The notes beneath the pieces were generated by a model, which did no database searches, had not been told where the DNA came from, and worked only from the letters and a program-made list of their open reading frames with translations. From NCBI GenBank assembly GCA_025024175.1, contig QCXZ01000086.1, forward strand, positions 25,200,245 to 25,264,244: a DNA stretch of 64,000 nt. Direction: 5' to 3'. Below are positions 12,701 through 26,602 of the stretch, one piece after another. The position numbers were made by a program, and so were the translations under genes. Each line of letters begins with the position of its first letter. Position 1 is the first letter of the stretch. Origin of the DNA: Rhyzopertha dominica. Lineage: Eukaryota > Arthropoda > Insecta > Coleoptera > Bostrichidae.

Positions 12701-15700
12701 TAAACCCTATGTAGTTCCCAGCATTTGTTTTTGCATCATATTAATCATATTTCATCGAAGCTTTAGGTAGTTTTGAGGTTCAAGCAGTTCCTTATTGGCT
12801 TGACTTTCACAACTAATTATCAATCGATAAAAACGCGAATTTCACTTGTAGACAAACGGCTGTTGCAAGATACCACATGATCCTCGAAAATTTAAATACT
12901 CTCTCCAGTCGTAAACAATGGCTGCGCCTGCATCTCGGCCACGGCAATTCGTCCGAAATGAAATTATTCCTATTAAGAGCACTATCATTTATCATCGTGA
13001 TGCACTCCGTGGGGTCGACGCATATACATGCGATGCCTTTTGCAGGGACGGCACCGGGTTTGGTTCCCTAGGGGAAAGAACATTCCGATGGAACTGAAGT
13101 AAACGTATTCCACGTGCAAACATACCGTGCAGTTGAGAAATGCTCCTGTTTTTTAAATATTTATCATAATGCAGTTTAGTCCAGTCGAATTTTTCATATG
13201 TTGTTAAATGCAAGCTTTCTATCTCGAAATATTTGACTTTTCTCAGTTTCGGTCGATTTTGACCCAAAAGAACTGCTTTTTATGGTCCTATATACTACAA
13301 GTGCTGTATTTCTAGGACACATATATGTTTAGGAGCATCTATGTTTTAGAGTGGTAACCGTTCATTGTTCTCAATTTTAATTCAAACGAAAATAATCCAT
13401 TCCATTTCTAATTTGTCACTGCAATGTTGTTATGGACAACGAGCAGAGAGAACAGGGCGAAGATTCTGTAAAATCGATGTAATTGCAGAAGCATTTCTTT
13501 CTTCAGCCTACACGTGTGTGATCCAGCGTTGTCCTAAAGTTGAAACTTGCAAATATTTAGATCACCGGCGTCTTCTGTTAAAATAGCAAATGGATATCTG
13601 TTATTGAGCCAATGATGAAAAAAATAGATAGATAATAATTCACTCGAACTAGATAAAATTGTTACTGTACTGGTCAATCAGACTTTGCTCGTTGATTGTA
13701 AACAGTGGTACATACACTACAAGTGACGAATAATAAAATGTTACACAGGATCTGATGGATTTTATTAGCCTAATGAGGGGGATTGAGGTATTTATTTCCA
13801 GGTCATTGTGTGTTGAAAATGTATTCCTGTTATACAGATACTGCTTTTTGTTTGTTTTTTTTGCATAATGCTACACGTCTGCAGATGACGTAGAACGGTA
13901 GAACCCTGCAATTTATTAGGTAGTGATCCTAGTAACACATAGATGGTGGGAATGTCGAGAGACTAACGCATGGCGGGAAGTCTAAGGTCTTGTTGGAGCA
14001 AGTGAACAAGAAGCGAACCCAGAGTTTCAGTGTTTTAAGTGCTACTACTACTTCTAGTGTTGGTAGTAGGGTGTTTCGGTGTTTAAATAAACGAAGTTGA
14101 ATTAAAAGGAACCTCATCTCGACTCGGGGAAAAAGAAGTTGCGACCTGAGTACATCCCTGTTCGGGTGCTTCCCGCTATGATACCGCTAATGATACAAGA
14201 TACCAAGATCTGGCGTGCCGGTTGGCGGGCGTATCCCCAGCCTCCCCGCTAGAGGCGCTGTTAATCGATTCTCATTTGAAGATAGGAAACCGATCGTGCG
14301 CTCCGGTGTATGAATAATGAGATTGTTATAAACTATTAGAGGCAGCCATTGTGGTCACGTTTTAAAGGTTAAGGCTCACGGTGCCTTCTCCGATCGCGTA
14401 TACAGCTGACATCGATCAAAGTGCGCATTCAATAACCAATCACCGATATTCGCCTTGCTCAATGTGTAATTACGCTAAGCCAACAACGATGCCGTGTATA
14501 AATACGCGTGCTTGTTTACAATGGTTAATAAAATTACTCATGCCTGTTGCGCCGAAGAATCGGAATTCTTTTAAGGCCGACAGACGTCCGACAACATTTG
14601 AATTTGAGAATTTCTCCTCGATTGGTCATCAACTGATGTTTCTTGACATTGCGTGACATCTTATACATCGACTCTTGAACTCTTTAGGTAAATTTCTAAA
14701 GTCGTTACATAATCAAGCTGTATCAATGGACTATTATTTTGAAGGCTTTGAATAATCCTACTATGAGGGCGGCGATAGCATTGTTTTCTGCATTTTGGGA
14801 TTGATCGAGAACGTCCTTTACTGAAGTTTTGTCTCATGAAAAGACTAGGACGACAGGCTTCCACTATCATATTTGTTCTTTACAACAATTATGATGTTTT
14901 ATAAATAAGCTGTCAAAAGCTTAGCGTCCAGAAGTTTATGATACATATCAATGTGAAAAACAAACTGCCAGCAGTGTCTGATTTCCAAAAGTGCTTGGAA
15001 TAATTTTGCCATCAAAACTGCCATCTCCTAGCGGAAGCATTCCATCCCAGCACCGACAGAAATATGCAGTTGTTACGGTTGTACACGATTTTTAGTTCCT
15101 TTATCAAGATCGATCTATGACTTTTTTGAACACTGCAGAGCAAACCATTCGAAACCAACTATGGCGGCAAAAACTGTGCCTGTGGTTTGTTCCAGTGCTT
15201 GTAGGTGTAAGAACGAGAGTCCGAAAAAAGACAGTGCTCATTGCGCAACATTCTGCAAACTGCAACAAATGACGTGCTAATTCGACGGTCGCTTTTACAG
15301 TAATGAACAAGTTCGTTTTCGAAAATCATCTCCAGAATTTTGTGCTTTGCGTTCACCAATCGAGAGCAGCAGCGCGCGTCGGGGCCTAATTATTAAAACC
15401 CGGCGTGTTATTATGTTCAATTAACAAGTTATTTTGGTACATGCCGATCTAGATAAGTGCGTATTGCATAAATTCATAATAATGAGGCAGATAAGGTATC
15501 GTTTACAATGGTATTAAGCGTATTCCGGTGTTTTGTCGGTTGATACGTCCCACTAGGGCACCATTTTTGTACTAGGCACCCTGCTGGGCGAAAGAGGTCG
15601 GCCATTACGCCATATTGTGCTGGGGCTCGAATAAATTTAATAGCTCGCGCGTAGGCAGTCCGTCTTCCATCCACTTTAATTAACCGGCGTTATTTACCTT

Positions 15701-18700
15701 TTTCCCGAGATGCATGGCTTCCTACGTACAAACATGACGGAATCTGCGATTCTGCCTTTAGCTTTTCCACAAAATCTCCAAATGCAAGTATCTACATCCT
15801 CGTTTTCTCGCTGTCATTAAAAAAATCTGCACAGAATTCGGAATTTTCTCTACCGACATACTACGCACCTTTCCTTTTTTAGTTACTGATGTATAACGGC
15901 GGCTACTACTCCTAAACAGCAGTAGAAGTGGTGTATATGTAAAGACAACAACAAAGTAGTGACCGATATTGAAAAGTAGTAGATAAGAAATTGGGATCGC
16001 TCAGAAATGTTTTTCAAAATCCTGCGAAGACCGTGACAGATACGAAAAACTAATTGAAATAAAAATGGGAAGAATAAAATTTGTCGTAAAAAACTCCCGA
16101 CGCCATATGTATATCCACATTTGTTTAGATAGGGCGTAGCGTTCAAAATGAGACAAAATCAAAATATGGCGATGTCTTATACTATCTTTACCCTGTACAC
16201 ATTTGTAATATATAATATGTCGTCCTTTAACCATGGGATTGAAGTGCTAAAAACCAAAGTTAAAGTCTTTTGTTATAGGTATATTAGTTACATTACCAAG
16301 TTACTACTTCTATCATAAGGTTTAAAGCATATGTATAAAAATATATCGCTTAGAACTCGATTTAAAACGAAAATTAGTGATTGAAGAAAATGATTTGGTA
16401 CTCGAAAATCGAAGACCTTGTAAATATATACTATACCACCTTATCGAGCGTTCCTTTGTTTTTTCTTTAAAATTTCAAATAAAACCATAAAAAGTTATCG
16501 AGTACTCCTTATAGGCGCTATAACTTTTTCTTCAAGATTTCAAATAAATCTGTCAATTGTGGGAGTGTGTTTCGAACACATCGTTACTCATCAAAACTCG
16601 CGTTAGTTAGAGAGAGAGATTCTTCGTTTCCTCTGGATGTCGCCCGATAACATTTAAGTAAATACAAAAAAGAAGGTGCTATTGCCCTACTCTCCACCAG
16701 ATGTCACGTCAAAGTCAACCAGCAGAGGGTAGAATCGTTTTCGGTCAAGTGCCAGCAACAATAGAATATGAAGGATGCCGAAAAAGCTACGACAAGAAAA
16801 AAAAAGGACGAGGGGGGACAAGTGGTCCGGAGGTCAGCAGACGCCGAGAAATGAGGCATGACGGGCTGACAAAAGAACCCGCCGACATAATCAATGCTGA
16901 CCAATCAGCGGCCACTTTTATACCAGCCAACAACGCTAGATCTAGCGATCTGAATCCCGGCGCCGGGAACAAACGTCAAGGGGCTGCATTGTAAGTTGCC
17001 ATCGGAGATGTTAATAATTCCGCTGCTAAATCGATACACAAGGTGAGCCGGGTCCGAAGGGGACCCTCCCCCGTGCACGGGGTAATTTAGCTAAAAAATA
17101 TCGAACATATAAAGCACCACACGGAAATGCTACGAACTCGAAAATTTTAAACATGAGTGGGTCAGCTAAGAGTCCGGACAATATTGTTTTGACTATACGT
17201 AACACTTCTGAAAACATGTAGCATGAATGGCCAAAAGTGACAATTTTTTTAATGCAGTGGTATCCAGTCTGGCCCATTATCTGCAGTTTGGTACTCACAC
17301 GAGCCATCGACATCTCAAAGTGCGAGCTTTTTTTCTTTTGATTCGATTTATCAATTCTTCAGTTGTTTCAGCTGCCCTCATAAACTTTCTTTTTCGATTC
17401 GTTTTAACTGGGAAACAATTGCTGCTCGAGGAATAAATTTGACATGGTACCTTTCATAACTTGTAATATGCCGCCGCCATGTCCGACCAGAAGATATAAT
17501 TTCCATCGCTGTGATATTTTCTTATCTTTCCGATGCATTCCTCTGAATAAAGACTTTGGTTAATAATTAGTCTTGAAGTAATTTTTGTAAACTTCGCGCG
17601 TCTTTTGAAAATTACTTCGGAATTAACTTCAGCTTGTAGAAGTAACTTTTATTACCGGCAATGTCAGTTCCATCTAACGTAAAGTCGTCGTCCAACACTA
17701 CAGATTTGATGGCTTCAGGTACCCTTCCCGTAGCTTACACAATAAGATAACTAAGAATGATTTGTTATAAGGAGATAGGTATTTCGGATTTTTAGTTGAC
17801 ATACCCTTAGAAAGCTTGTTAAATTACAGCAATGCCATAGGTATTTGTAACCACCATCGTTTTAGAATAGGTTGTTCTGTTTAAATTTTCTAAACCTACA
17901 CCGAAATGGTCGATCTTTCATGTAAGATGGAAACAGTTTATGAGCGATGTGGAAAAACTATACCATTCCATCTTACTCGATAATACAAAGTGATCAATTT
18001 GACGTAATCAAGGTGCGGTCATAATTATTTGTACTAAAGATAGTATATAATTGTATAAAACAGTACTACGAGCACTGTCTGCTTAAATCATTTGAAGAAC
18101 TAAAAAAGATGAAAAACAACTCGTAATTGAATTGAGAGATCCAAGGAGGGATGTAATAAGACAAAAAGACTAACGTCGGATATCGGATCTTTCCATAAGA
18201 ATCTTACAGTCTGCCTTTGTCTTGATTTTTCGATTTTTATGAATTGGCCAAAAAGTTGTGTACTAATTTCGTAGAACCTTCATGTCAAATTCATCTAAAT
18301 CAGATTTTGCGGCAGATATTATTGAGGAATTGTAAACTTACATGCTGAAGCCGCATGTGGACGAAAGAATGACATTAAGAACGTAATTTTTGAAAAAAAA
18401 AGTAACTAAACCGTGAGATATAACTGATTATTGATCAATCTATGGTGGTATCCACACATGCAGGACTTAACATCTAAGAGTGGCGACAATTTGTAATTCT
18501 GTACGGTTAAATCTGGGGAAAAATCCCTTTATTGCGAAAGCGGTCGTTAGACTTTCTCCGAAGACTTGCCTTCGGCAATTACCTGACTTGTCCAGAGCAC
18601 CCCGGATTCACAGGTAGGAACCCCTTACCGAAAGGATTGTAAACCTTGCGGTCTGTCGATTATCACGCTAGACAATTGTGCTCTGACAAATGACTTTTTC

Positions 18701-21700
18701 AAGTTATCGGGTGGTCAAGAATCACAGAGTGACAAATGACTGTTGGGACAGATCTTAGCGTGGTGCAAGTCGTTTTGTGACGGGACCACCTCAAGAGGAC
18801 AAGACCGACGTATCTACAAAGATGATCGCAGAAAAAACCGTCTCGCTATCGACAACTACGTGAGGCGCACCTGATGCAACGTCGGCATCGGTGGTTAAAA
18901 CGATCTTCTACACCTGCACATAATTTCCAACTTGCAATCACGCGTATTTTCTAATTGGCGTAGAAGATTCGAAATTCTATTTTGAAAAGAGACAATGAAA
19001 TAGAAGAGGATCTTAAAGCCTATACTATAAATTAAAATGACATACCTATATTGATGCATATTATAAGTAAAATCCCGGCGATCATCCTGGTTAAATTAAA
19101 GCTTCACTCAGTCACTATTACTACCAATATCACCGACACTATAATGAAAATGTTCTAGGTCTATAATTAAGTCTTTAACAATATTCTTCCGGTAGTCATT
19201 TTTTCTGTTTTTATTACGTGCCGTACAGATTTTTTCCAAGCGTCTGCAGTTATTAAATCGAATGTTTCTCAAATCATTGTCAATGTTTCATTACTAATTT
19301 TTCCCACAGTGCTTCCTCTCCCCTAATTTTTCTTTGAATTGAGCCCATATTACGATAGGGGTTAAAATACAATGATAAGCGCGGGACAATTAAATCGTAC
19401 TCAAACTTAATCTGATAGATTTTGTATATTTTTTGATACATACCAACAACTTCCAATAATTCCTTCTTGGTATAATTATCTCCAAAATATAACTCTACTT
19501 TAATTTGTTGTTGTTCGGAACTTGATCAATTAGTACAGAATGGTAACTGGCATTGGGGTAGCATTTTTACACCCTAGAGGTAATGCATTAGGCATAAATC
19601 CATTTTCACTCCCGGTGTGCGAAACTGAAATTGTTTTACCTTTAGAAGATGGAATATTTTAAGCACATTTTCTAGAACCGTCACTCCATCCCTTTAGGAC
19701 TCTTTCATGTGTATCAAACCGAGTCTCATCTAAATAAAATACAGTAATGGTATTGTAGATATACGTATATAAAAATTAAACACCGTTTATTGGGTATATA
19801 TTGATGTTTTAGCCAGATGTTTAAACGTAATATTTCTTGATAGTTCAATAATTACATTTTATATTTCATATACGGCTATTAACGTAAATATCGATTTATG
19901 GCGAATTAAACAACCAAAACCATATTAAAACCAAGAAATAATATCTGTTATTAGATACAGTCTGATATATTGCAGTATATGGTTCATAGGAGGTTAAACT
20001 TAGATAATGCATGTTATCGTTAATTTAGACATGCATGTATTTATAAAAATGTAAACAACTGATCCTATTTACTTCCTATTGAAAAGGCGACTAGTAATAA
20101 TACAACACTATCATAATTAGGCCAGGTATTGAATAGATGCGCGATCGTAAAAAAGCCTCTTTACAGGTACTCGGTTTATTAATCTCAGTACACTGTCACG
20201 TACAAACTTATGCTGTGGAAGCTTAAAGAAACGAATTATTCCAATAAATTAGTCTTTTAATGAGCACAGACTAAAATGCCTAACATAAACACACTACGAG
20301 ACATCTAGCGGCACTAAAACGCACTAAAGGATTCCAGTCTCGAACCATTTACAGATTGATTCACTAGGAACTAATGCGTATTGGGATTTCCTAGAAACAT
20401 AAATTATTCAAAGGCAAAATTTGCCTCATCATTCTTCCATTCGCGCCTACTATAGTAAACAAATACAGGTGAGGTAATAACATAAATCCGGAATACTAGG
20501 ATTAAGGTTTGTTCCCAAAGGTTTTACCGGTGACGTCATTGCTACATAAACTTATGTTAGTGTTACACTAAAATAGATAGGGGCTAAATCCGTCGATCGA
20601 AATGGTTAAAATCGCATACATACCACGCTTTAGATGTGACACAACACTGACAGCGACTTTTTGGCAATGGGTAATGCGGTGAAAGTTGCCGGAGATTCGC
20701 GCTTTTGAGAGGCGGTTGATGAATGAATTAAAAAAATGGTGCAACAATAAACCAAGTGGTTTGACTTACCATTTTGTTAAATGATCGAAAACCAAGCACC
20801 ATCAACAAACACCTAGCATCCTACACACCGGGTACCACAATTGTGGGGATATGTTTTGATGTGAGCGTGTTATTATGTGAACAAGATAGCGCCAGATAAA
20901 AACGCTAGAAAGCGCCAGTTGACTATATAATATCCTTGACTTTCGTCATTTGTTCATAATTGTAGCACGTGGTACAACTGGTGTAACCATGGTTACTGTA
21001 ATGCCTGCCACTTTTGTTTTTCATTCCGCCAACTGTCATTAGGGAATGGACAGGTACACTTAATACAGGTAATGACGTGGACTGGCATGCAATTACAGAA
21101 TTACAAAAAACAGTAATTGTATGTAAACAATCAAGGTCATTTGGCAACAAATACCTCTCCATATGTGAGTACCTACCTCCTTATATTAACTAAATCGTAA
21201 AGCCGCTTTTGATAGTATAGCGAACTGCTTCGTTAGGAGGCAAATCATTTGGCGACCAACTACTAGGTGGCACTATACGTACGCTGCGCTGCGGGGATTT
21301 ATTTAATAACAGCTAGGTGGTGTTTTTGAAATGGAAATCAAAACAAAATCATTAATTCTGAAAAGTAACATAGCAGCAATATTTCCATACAATAAGGGCC
21401 GTTTCTAAAAATAAAACAAGTAGCTTGCAGTATTTCAGATTTATTTTGTTCGCATCTAAGTGCTGAATTACAAATCAGTTGACGTACTCCTTTTTTGTAA
21501 GGAATTAACGTTGATCAACAGTTTGTATTTACCTGTTAATCTGGTAAGGTAAATACAAATCCACAGATTACTGAGAACTTCCATTAGCCGATTATGTTTT
21601 ACTATTGGATTGCTTATGCACATACATATACAAATTTTTGTTAGTAACTGCATAAATAACGAATTTTTCCAGTTGACTGTGATTTATTTAGACACACTAT

Positions 21701-21816
21701 TCGTGAAAAATTTGACAAATTTCGCGAAACGAAAGTGGCTTTTTCGTTCTCAGGGTACACTTGTAATTACCAGAACTTTACAAATATTAATTTCTTGCAA
21801 CCTGCTCATTCCACTA

Positions 21817-21868
21817 TAAAGACGCTTCAAGCTCCAAAGAAGACTTTTAGATATTTGAAGCGTCTTTA
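21817..21868. repeat. perfect 14-bp inverted repeat (hairpin)
   Basis: Arms TAAAGACGCTTCAA (21817-21830) and its exact reverse complement (21855-21868) enclose a 24-base loop. It lies in the cnc intron next to no gene. The stem is too short for an obvious miRNA precursor, so it may be a MITE core or chance. Confidence 0.5.
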
Positions 21869-24686
21869 CAATGAAGTAATATAGGTTACCTGAAATTAAT
21901 GCTCGTTAAAGTTCTGGTTCCAAGTGTGTACTCCAGAAAAAGAAAACAACGAACTTTGGAGGGCTGAAACTCAAAAACGTATGTGATGATTTTTCACGCT
22001 TAAAAACGTCGCATTATCAAAATCCGTTAAAAAAGCACACAAGTAGGTCTTAAAGTATTCAGATTTATTAATGTGACGCCGAAAATCGCTTGATTTCGTA
22101 AACCATTTCTAAAATAGCGCACGTGTAAATTCTCTTGGAAAATCGGGGCGGTCAGGGTCCATGACCGTGTTTTCTTATTTGGTACAGTCATGCGGGCTCG
22201 CATCACGCGTATTTTTGAGCGAAAACATCATTTTCGCATGACCTTGATGGGCCAATTATACCGCAGGTGAAAATTCTCGCGAACGTACTTGCACGCCAAA
22301 TTTACGGCACAAATTTAAACGCAGAGTTTTTTCAACTCTCAACCTTGACAATGTCGTTTTTTTTTGCGGCGATGGGTTTTCTCTCCCGATGCTTATGTAT
22401 GTCGCCTCATTAGTCGTTATTCAGTATAATAGGACTTTGTGGACAAAGTGAAAACATATCTGCACGGTTTGGAACAAGAAATGAAGTATATTTAGTGTCC
22501 TAACATAAGTAAACAACATACCACCGTGTAAGCTAATCGTATACTGGGAAACCACAATCGGGGGGAAGCTGGTGTTTACGAATTTTCTTATTGTTTCTCG
22601 AGTCGTAACAAAGAAATTTAAAAATAGCGAAGCATTGAGCAAAAACACCTCGAACTTTGGTGTGGTATTGACTGGGCCTACGATTCTAATTACCCTGATT
22701 GCGCGACACCTTGGAAAATACCTCTAAAATCCAGGTGTTGCGTCGATGCAAATGACAGCGTATTAATTAGCTATATATGCAGCATTTAAAACAGTGTACG
22801 GCTTTATTTTTTTAATTTCTCCTGCATATATATTTCAGTATTTACTACCAGTAAGACGATCAACCTTGCAAACTGCTTATCAAAGGATGGTTGTTCTTAC
22901 CTTACAATGTTTCGTTTTTAATTATGCGGAACACCCTGTACAGTTTGAAGGGATTGAAATGTTTCAGTATTTTCTTTCTTCTTCTTTGTGTATAATGATA
23001 TTATTTTTTCAAAATTGCCTTCATTTATGTAAGTTTTCCGACATTTTTGGGATAGAAGGCTATGAAATTTGACGTAAAATTTATTCAATTTTAATCTTGA
23101 TTACAACATGAAAGTCAGAGGTCAGAGGTTTATTTATTTGGTCTTCAAAAGATTTATTTTCATATTTCGTCTTAAAGCGTTTACATATANTNCACCTTTA
23201 ACAATACCCCATAAAAATATGGACGAAATATNTTGTAAGCATAATAGTGTTTTTGTTATTAATTTAATAAATTCTGCTCGACTTGATTTCTGCTTTTTAT
23301 GTTATAATAAAATAATTATAATGTCAAAATTCCATACATTAACCCAAATGTTGCAAAGGTTACGCAAATAGCGGCACTAGGATAAGTGTTTAAAAGCAAC
23401 TATGTAATTAATGTAAGAAAAATACACTTCTATTAAAAATATGAAAAAATATCTTGAATGAATAGAGACGCACTCTATGTTTTTATTTTTCAACGTACTG
23501 TTGAAATTACTCACATTTCAATTTATTTATATACGATCCCGGGTACATTAAAAGTACTTATAGAATGAAACTAAAAAAACTAAAATACAAATTTATTTCA
23601 AGAGGCAACGATTGTTTTAAACTTTTAAGTTAGGAAGATAGGTCAAGCTCCTAGGAAAGAGAATAATAATAAACGAAATGATGCCGTTTAACAAAAATCC
23701 AGTTTACACAGATGAATCTTTTATTGAGCTAATGTAAGTGTCGGAAACCTGAAACAAAGTGGCATCCCCTTACAAGACAACATGTAATCATCGTCATACT
23801 TTTCGTACTGCGCAGCTCAAAAACAAACAAAGATAAATTCGATCCACAGGAAAAATATTTTAGGCACTGATAAGTGGGAAAAGATTATGTAGCACACTCT
23901 GAGTAATGAACAACTGCTGATTTCGTTTTCAGTGACCAACAAACATCTGTCTTCCCCATCTACGAGTTCGTTGTAAAAAGCTTCAATTGAGATAAGGCAT
24001 TTCAACGATAAAGGTTAATACTCGAATTGTCTGGGCGTTCAACTAAGCACAAAAAAAAATTCAATCGCCTACGCAACAGAAAAAAACGTCCTACGCGGTG
24101 CCTTTTGGCCGCAAAATGGTCAGGAGGCCGATTCGGAGGTTTTGAGGGTCGGAACGACGGCCAACGCCGCGACGCATGCTGTGCACTTGCACTGTACCCC
24201 GAAGATGTTTATTTCTGAACGTCCTTCATTATCGGAGTCAGTAGCACTGTTATTTGGCAGTGGGATCAGTCGAGGTCGGTAAAAATGTGTTGGTGGAAAG
24301 CGGGTTAACGCTTTCCCGAGCTCTTTGTCCGAAATGTTTACCTCGCGATTAAAATAGAATTCGTTGCGTTGTAAGGGTGTTGCGCAAATGATACCAATAC
24401 CGAGGCGTTTTGGAATTAATCAAATTCACTTGACTATTTGCCCTAATAAAATCAGTGGACTGCTCCCAAAATTTATGGCCAAAGTAGCAAATGTAAACAA
24501 GTACTAGTAAATAAGAGATGGGTATTTCTGGCCATGGAGCAAACAAGTTGATGTTTGGAAATTTTGGTAGTTGACTTGCTGTGGACATGTTTTACTGGTC
24601 CAAAGATCACAGAATGGGTAACGTGCTCGGATGTGCGACATTTTACCTCTAGGCCAGTCAAAACTTTCCATTAAATGGATTATTAG

Positions 24687-24998
24687 TAGTGTTTGGACAT
24701 GTACTGGTAGTGTAAAACCAGATTTGCAAGCCTGAAAACCCTGTGCTAACTTAGTGGTGGTCGAAAAACAGCGATTTTTCGCACTTGTTTTGGTTTTCTA
24801 ACCATGTCTCCCAAACTATTAAATGCTTTTATCTAACTATTTTACTATTTGATCTGTTTTAAAAGTTGGAAGTATATTTTATTCCAAAAATCGCACAGTT
24901 TAAGAGATTCGTCGGAAAACCACCACTAGGTTAACACAGGGTTCTCAGGGTTGCAAATCTGGATTTATACTCCTAATACAGGTCCAAAACACAAGTAA
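24687..24998. mobile_element. MITE-like element with long terminal inverted repeats
   Basis: About 310 bp whose ends are inverted copies of each other. The left arm runs from GTGTTTGGACATGTAC through CCAGATTTGCAAGCC and CCCTGTGCTAAC to GTGGTGGTCGAAAA (about 24687-24775). The right arm (about 24905-24998) is its imperfect reverse complement with roughly 85-90% identity by eye. The interior is AT-rich and has no coding capacity. This is the structure of a non-autonomous foldback-type DNA transposon. The target-site duplication is not clear. Confidence 0.65.
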
Positions 24999-26176
24999 AA
25001 AAGGAGGGTTTTACAGTGCTCCTAAAATTAATAAAGATGCGTAATCAAGGTGAACTTCTCTTGTTACAAATGTTCTATATTGACCTACTGTTCTTTTAGT
25101 TTACCCTTATCCTCCATTTACAAAATAGCTGTGACTCCCACACGCTATTTCTCTATTTGATCTGTAATCATTTTCGCCATTTGCCACAAAGAGATCTGAA
25201 AATACGCGTGTGTATAATCATATGTTGCATTATTATCGTATTGATTACAAGCCGATACGAAAATGCGAGAGTCACAACATTCGTGACTAGGCAGTTCCTT
25301 CCGTCAACGCGAAAACCATTACGTCTGTTTGGTTTACCTCAGGTGAACTTCCAGAACAAAATAGTATTGGGTTCAATTACGCAATGATGGAAATTATTCC
25401 AAATCATGAGGAAAACAGGTGGAGCAGGTTCAAGTTGTACGACCTCGTTTCGTTTCTGTATGAGGAAAAGATTTTGTATTTGTGTAGGTAACAAGGAGAA
25501 ATTGTTTATAAACTTTCTTCGTATGACGAAACCGCGTAGCAGCCGAGGTATGACTAAGAAGTAGGTTTGACCATTTACGTCTCTTCACAAGGACACGTCG
25601 GTTCAACATCACACGTACTCGTCGTGTTGGTTTTCCAATAAAAGAAAATTATTGCTCCGGTTTAAATTTGGAGGCCCTGGCAGAACCGGGGCGATGAATT
25701 ATGCCCCCGTGTTATCGCGCTTTCGATTTGCGTTTTAGTCTGAATAAAATGGGTAAAACTGTTACTCGTATATTTTACCATACGTGTAACAAAGGCATAA
25801 GTAGGTGATGCATTGATGAATAATAAAACTGAGGGCATCGACACTACTCGATGGCGTCGTATTTTTTNATCAAAGCGGCGCAAATTTTAACGGGCCATTC
25901 CCAGCGTTATTGGCAGTTTTTCAAAATCAGCTGACTACACTTTGAGTCATGCCAAATACACAATGAAGCTTCTCTAGTTTTTCATCGTTATCTGCGATGT
26001 GCAGTAAAATAATTTAACAAGCTGATGACCTTAAGAGAATAAAGCTTGCTAAAAATGGTTTATTAAGGCGAAAATCCCATTAACACAGTGGGTACTAAAA
26101 ATTCGGCAAGGTCGTTCAGCATTCAAGGATGGTAGCTGTTCGAAATGTTGCCTTTTTTGTTGACAATTTAGCTTAC

Positions 26177-26602
26177 CTCCTGACTCAGCTGTAGATCGTT
26201 GCTGTCATCCTGTGGTGCTGGCTCGACATTATCATTGGCACCTTCTTCAGTTNGTTGTGGTTGTCCTGAAGTTGTGCCGCTGGCTCTTTCGATGTCCAAC
26301 AAATAGGTCGTTACGGTTTGGTTGATGTTCTGCCTGTTGTAACGTCCGAGTGCGTTTAAGTCAGCGAATACTTCTCTTTCGTAGTTGAGCAGGGCAGAGT
26401 CCAGGCTTTTCGGATGCATAAAATAGGAACGCAGACTGTTACGGCTTAGTGACCTCCAACTAGTTCCATTGTCTAGATCGAGCACATTTAAACTACTATA
26501 AATGTCATTTTCGAGATACGATTCAGGGTGCACACGAAGCAGGCTCAATATGAGAGCCAGCTGTAGCAGTTCGTCTCTGTATACTTTCTTTAGGCTAAGC
26601 AT
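26177..26602 (-). CDS. cnc: cap'n'collar (CncC/Nrf1-like) transcription factor, first coding exon (N-terminal domain)
   Basis: First coding exon (142 codons) of a Cap'n'collar bZIP factor, the insect counterpart of vertebrate NFE2L1/NFE2L2, which controls oxidative-stress, detoxification and proteasome genes. The protein opens MLSLKK and runs into a hydrophobic stretch (ELLQLALILSLLRV, residues about 11-24), as in the Nrf1 N-terminal homology box that anchors that protein to the ER. Further on, MHPKSLD and LNALGR match conserved Nrf1-type positions. The exon ends in an acidic stretch at a GTAAGC donor in phase 0, which joins in frame to the exon at 2143-2331. An in-frame TTG lies upstream, but the ATG at 26602 gives the family-typical start. 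One ambiguous base (N) falls in the acidic part. Assignment rests on motif recognition; the bZIP domain is not in the window. Confidence 0.87.

Larger units (their letters stand above)
2332..26176 (-). other. large cnc intron (23.8 kb)
   Basis: Intron between the CncC N-terminal exon and the Neh2-like exon. It is AT-rich with many frames shorter than 100 codons, none resembling a known protein. Recognisable contents are a LINE 3' relic (about 9012-9741), a long inverted-repeat element (24687-24998), a short perfect hairpin (21817-21868) and a 12-G homopolymer at 2845-2856. In Drosophila the shorter Cnc isoforms start at promoters inside introns of this gene. Something similar could be hidden here, but I found no convincing alternative first exon on the minus strand. 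A denser stretch near 16.7-17.0 kb on the plus strand (97 codons) has no family resemblance. Confidence 0.6.

Noticed and set aside
16701..16994. 97-codon plus-strand frame in a locally GC-richer stretch followed by a GTAAGT-like donor.
   Set aside because: No recognisable domain, biased basic composition without structure, an overlapping open frame on the other strand, and it lies inside the cnc intron on the opposite strand.
22794..23371. Two adjacent plus-strand frames of about 90 codons.
   Set aside because: Hydrophobic and Phe/Ile-rich translations typical of AT-rich non-coding DNA; no motif; contains N bases.
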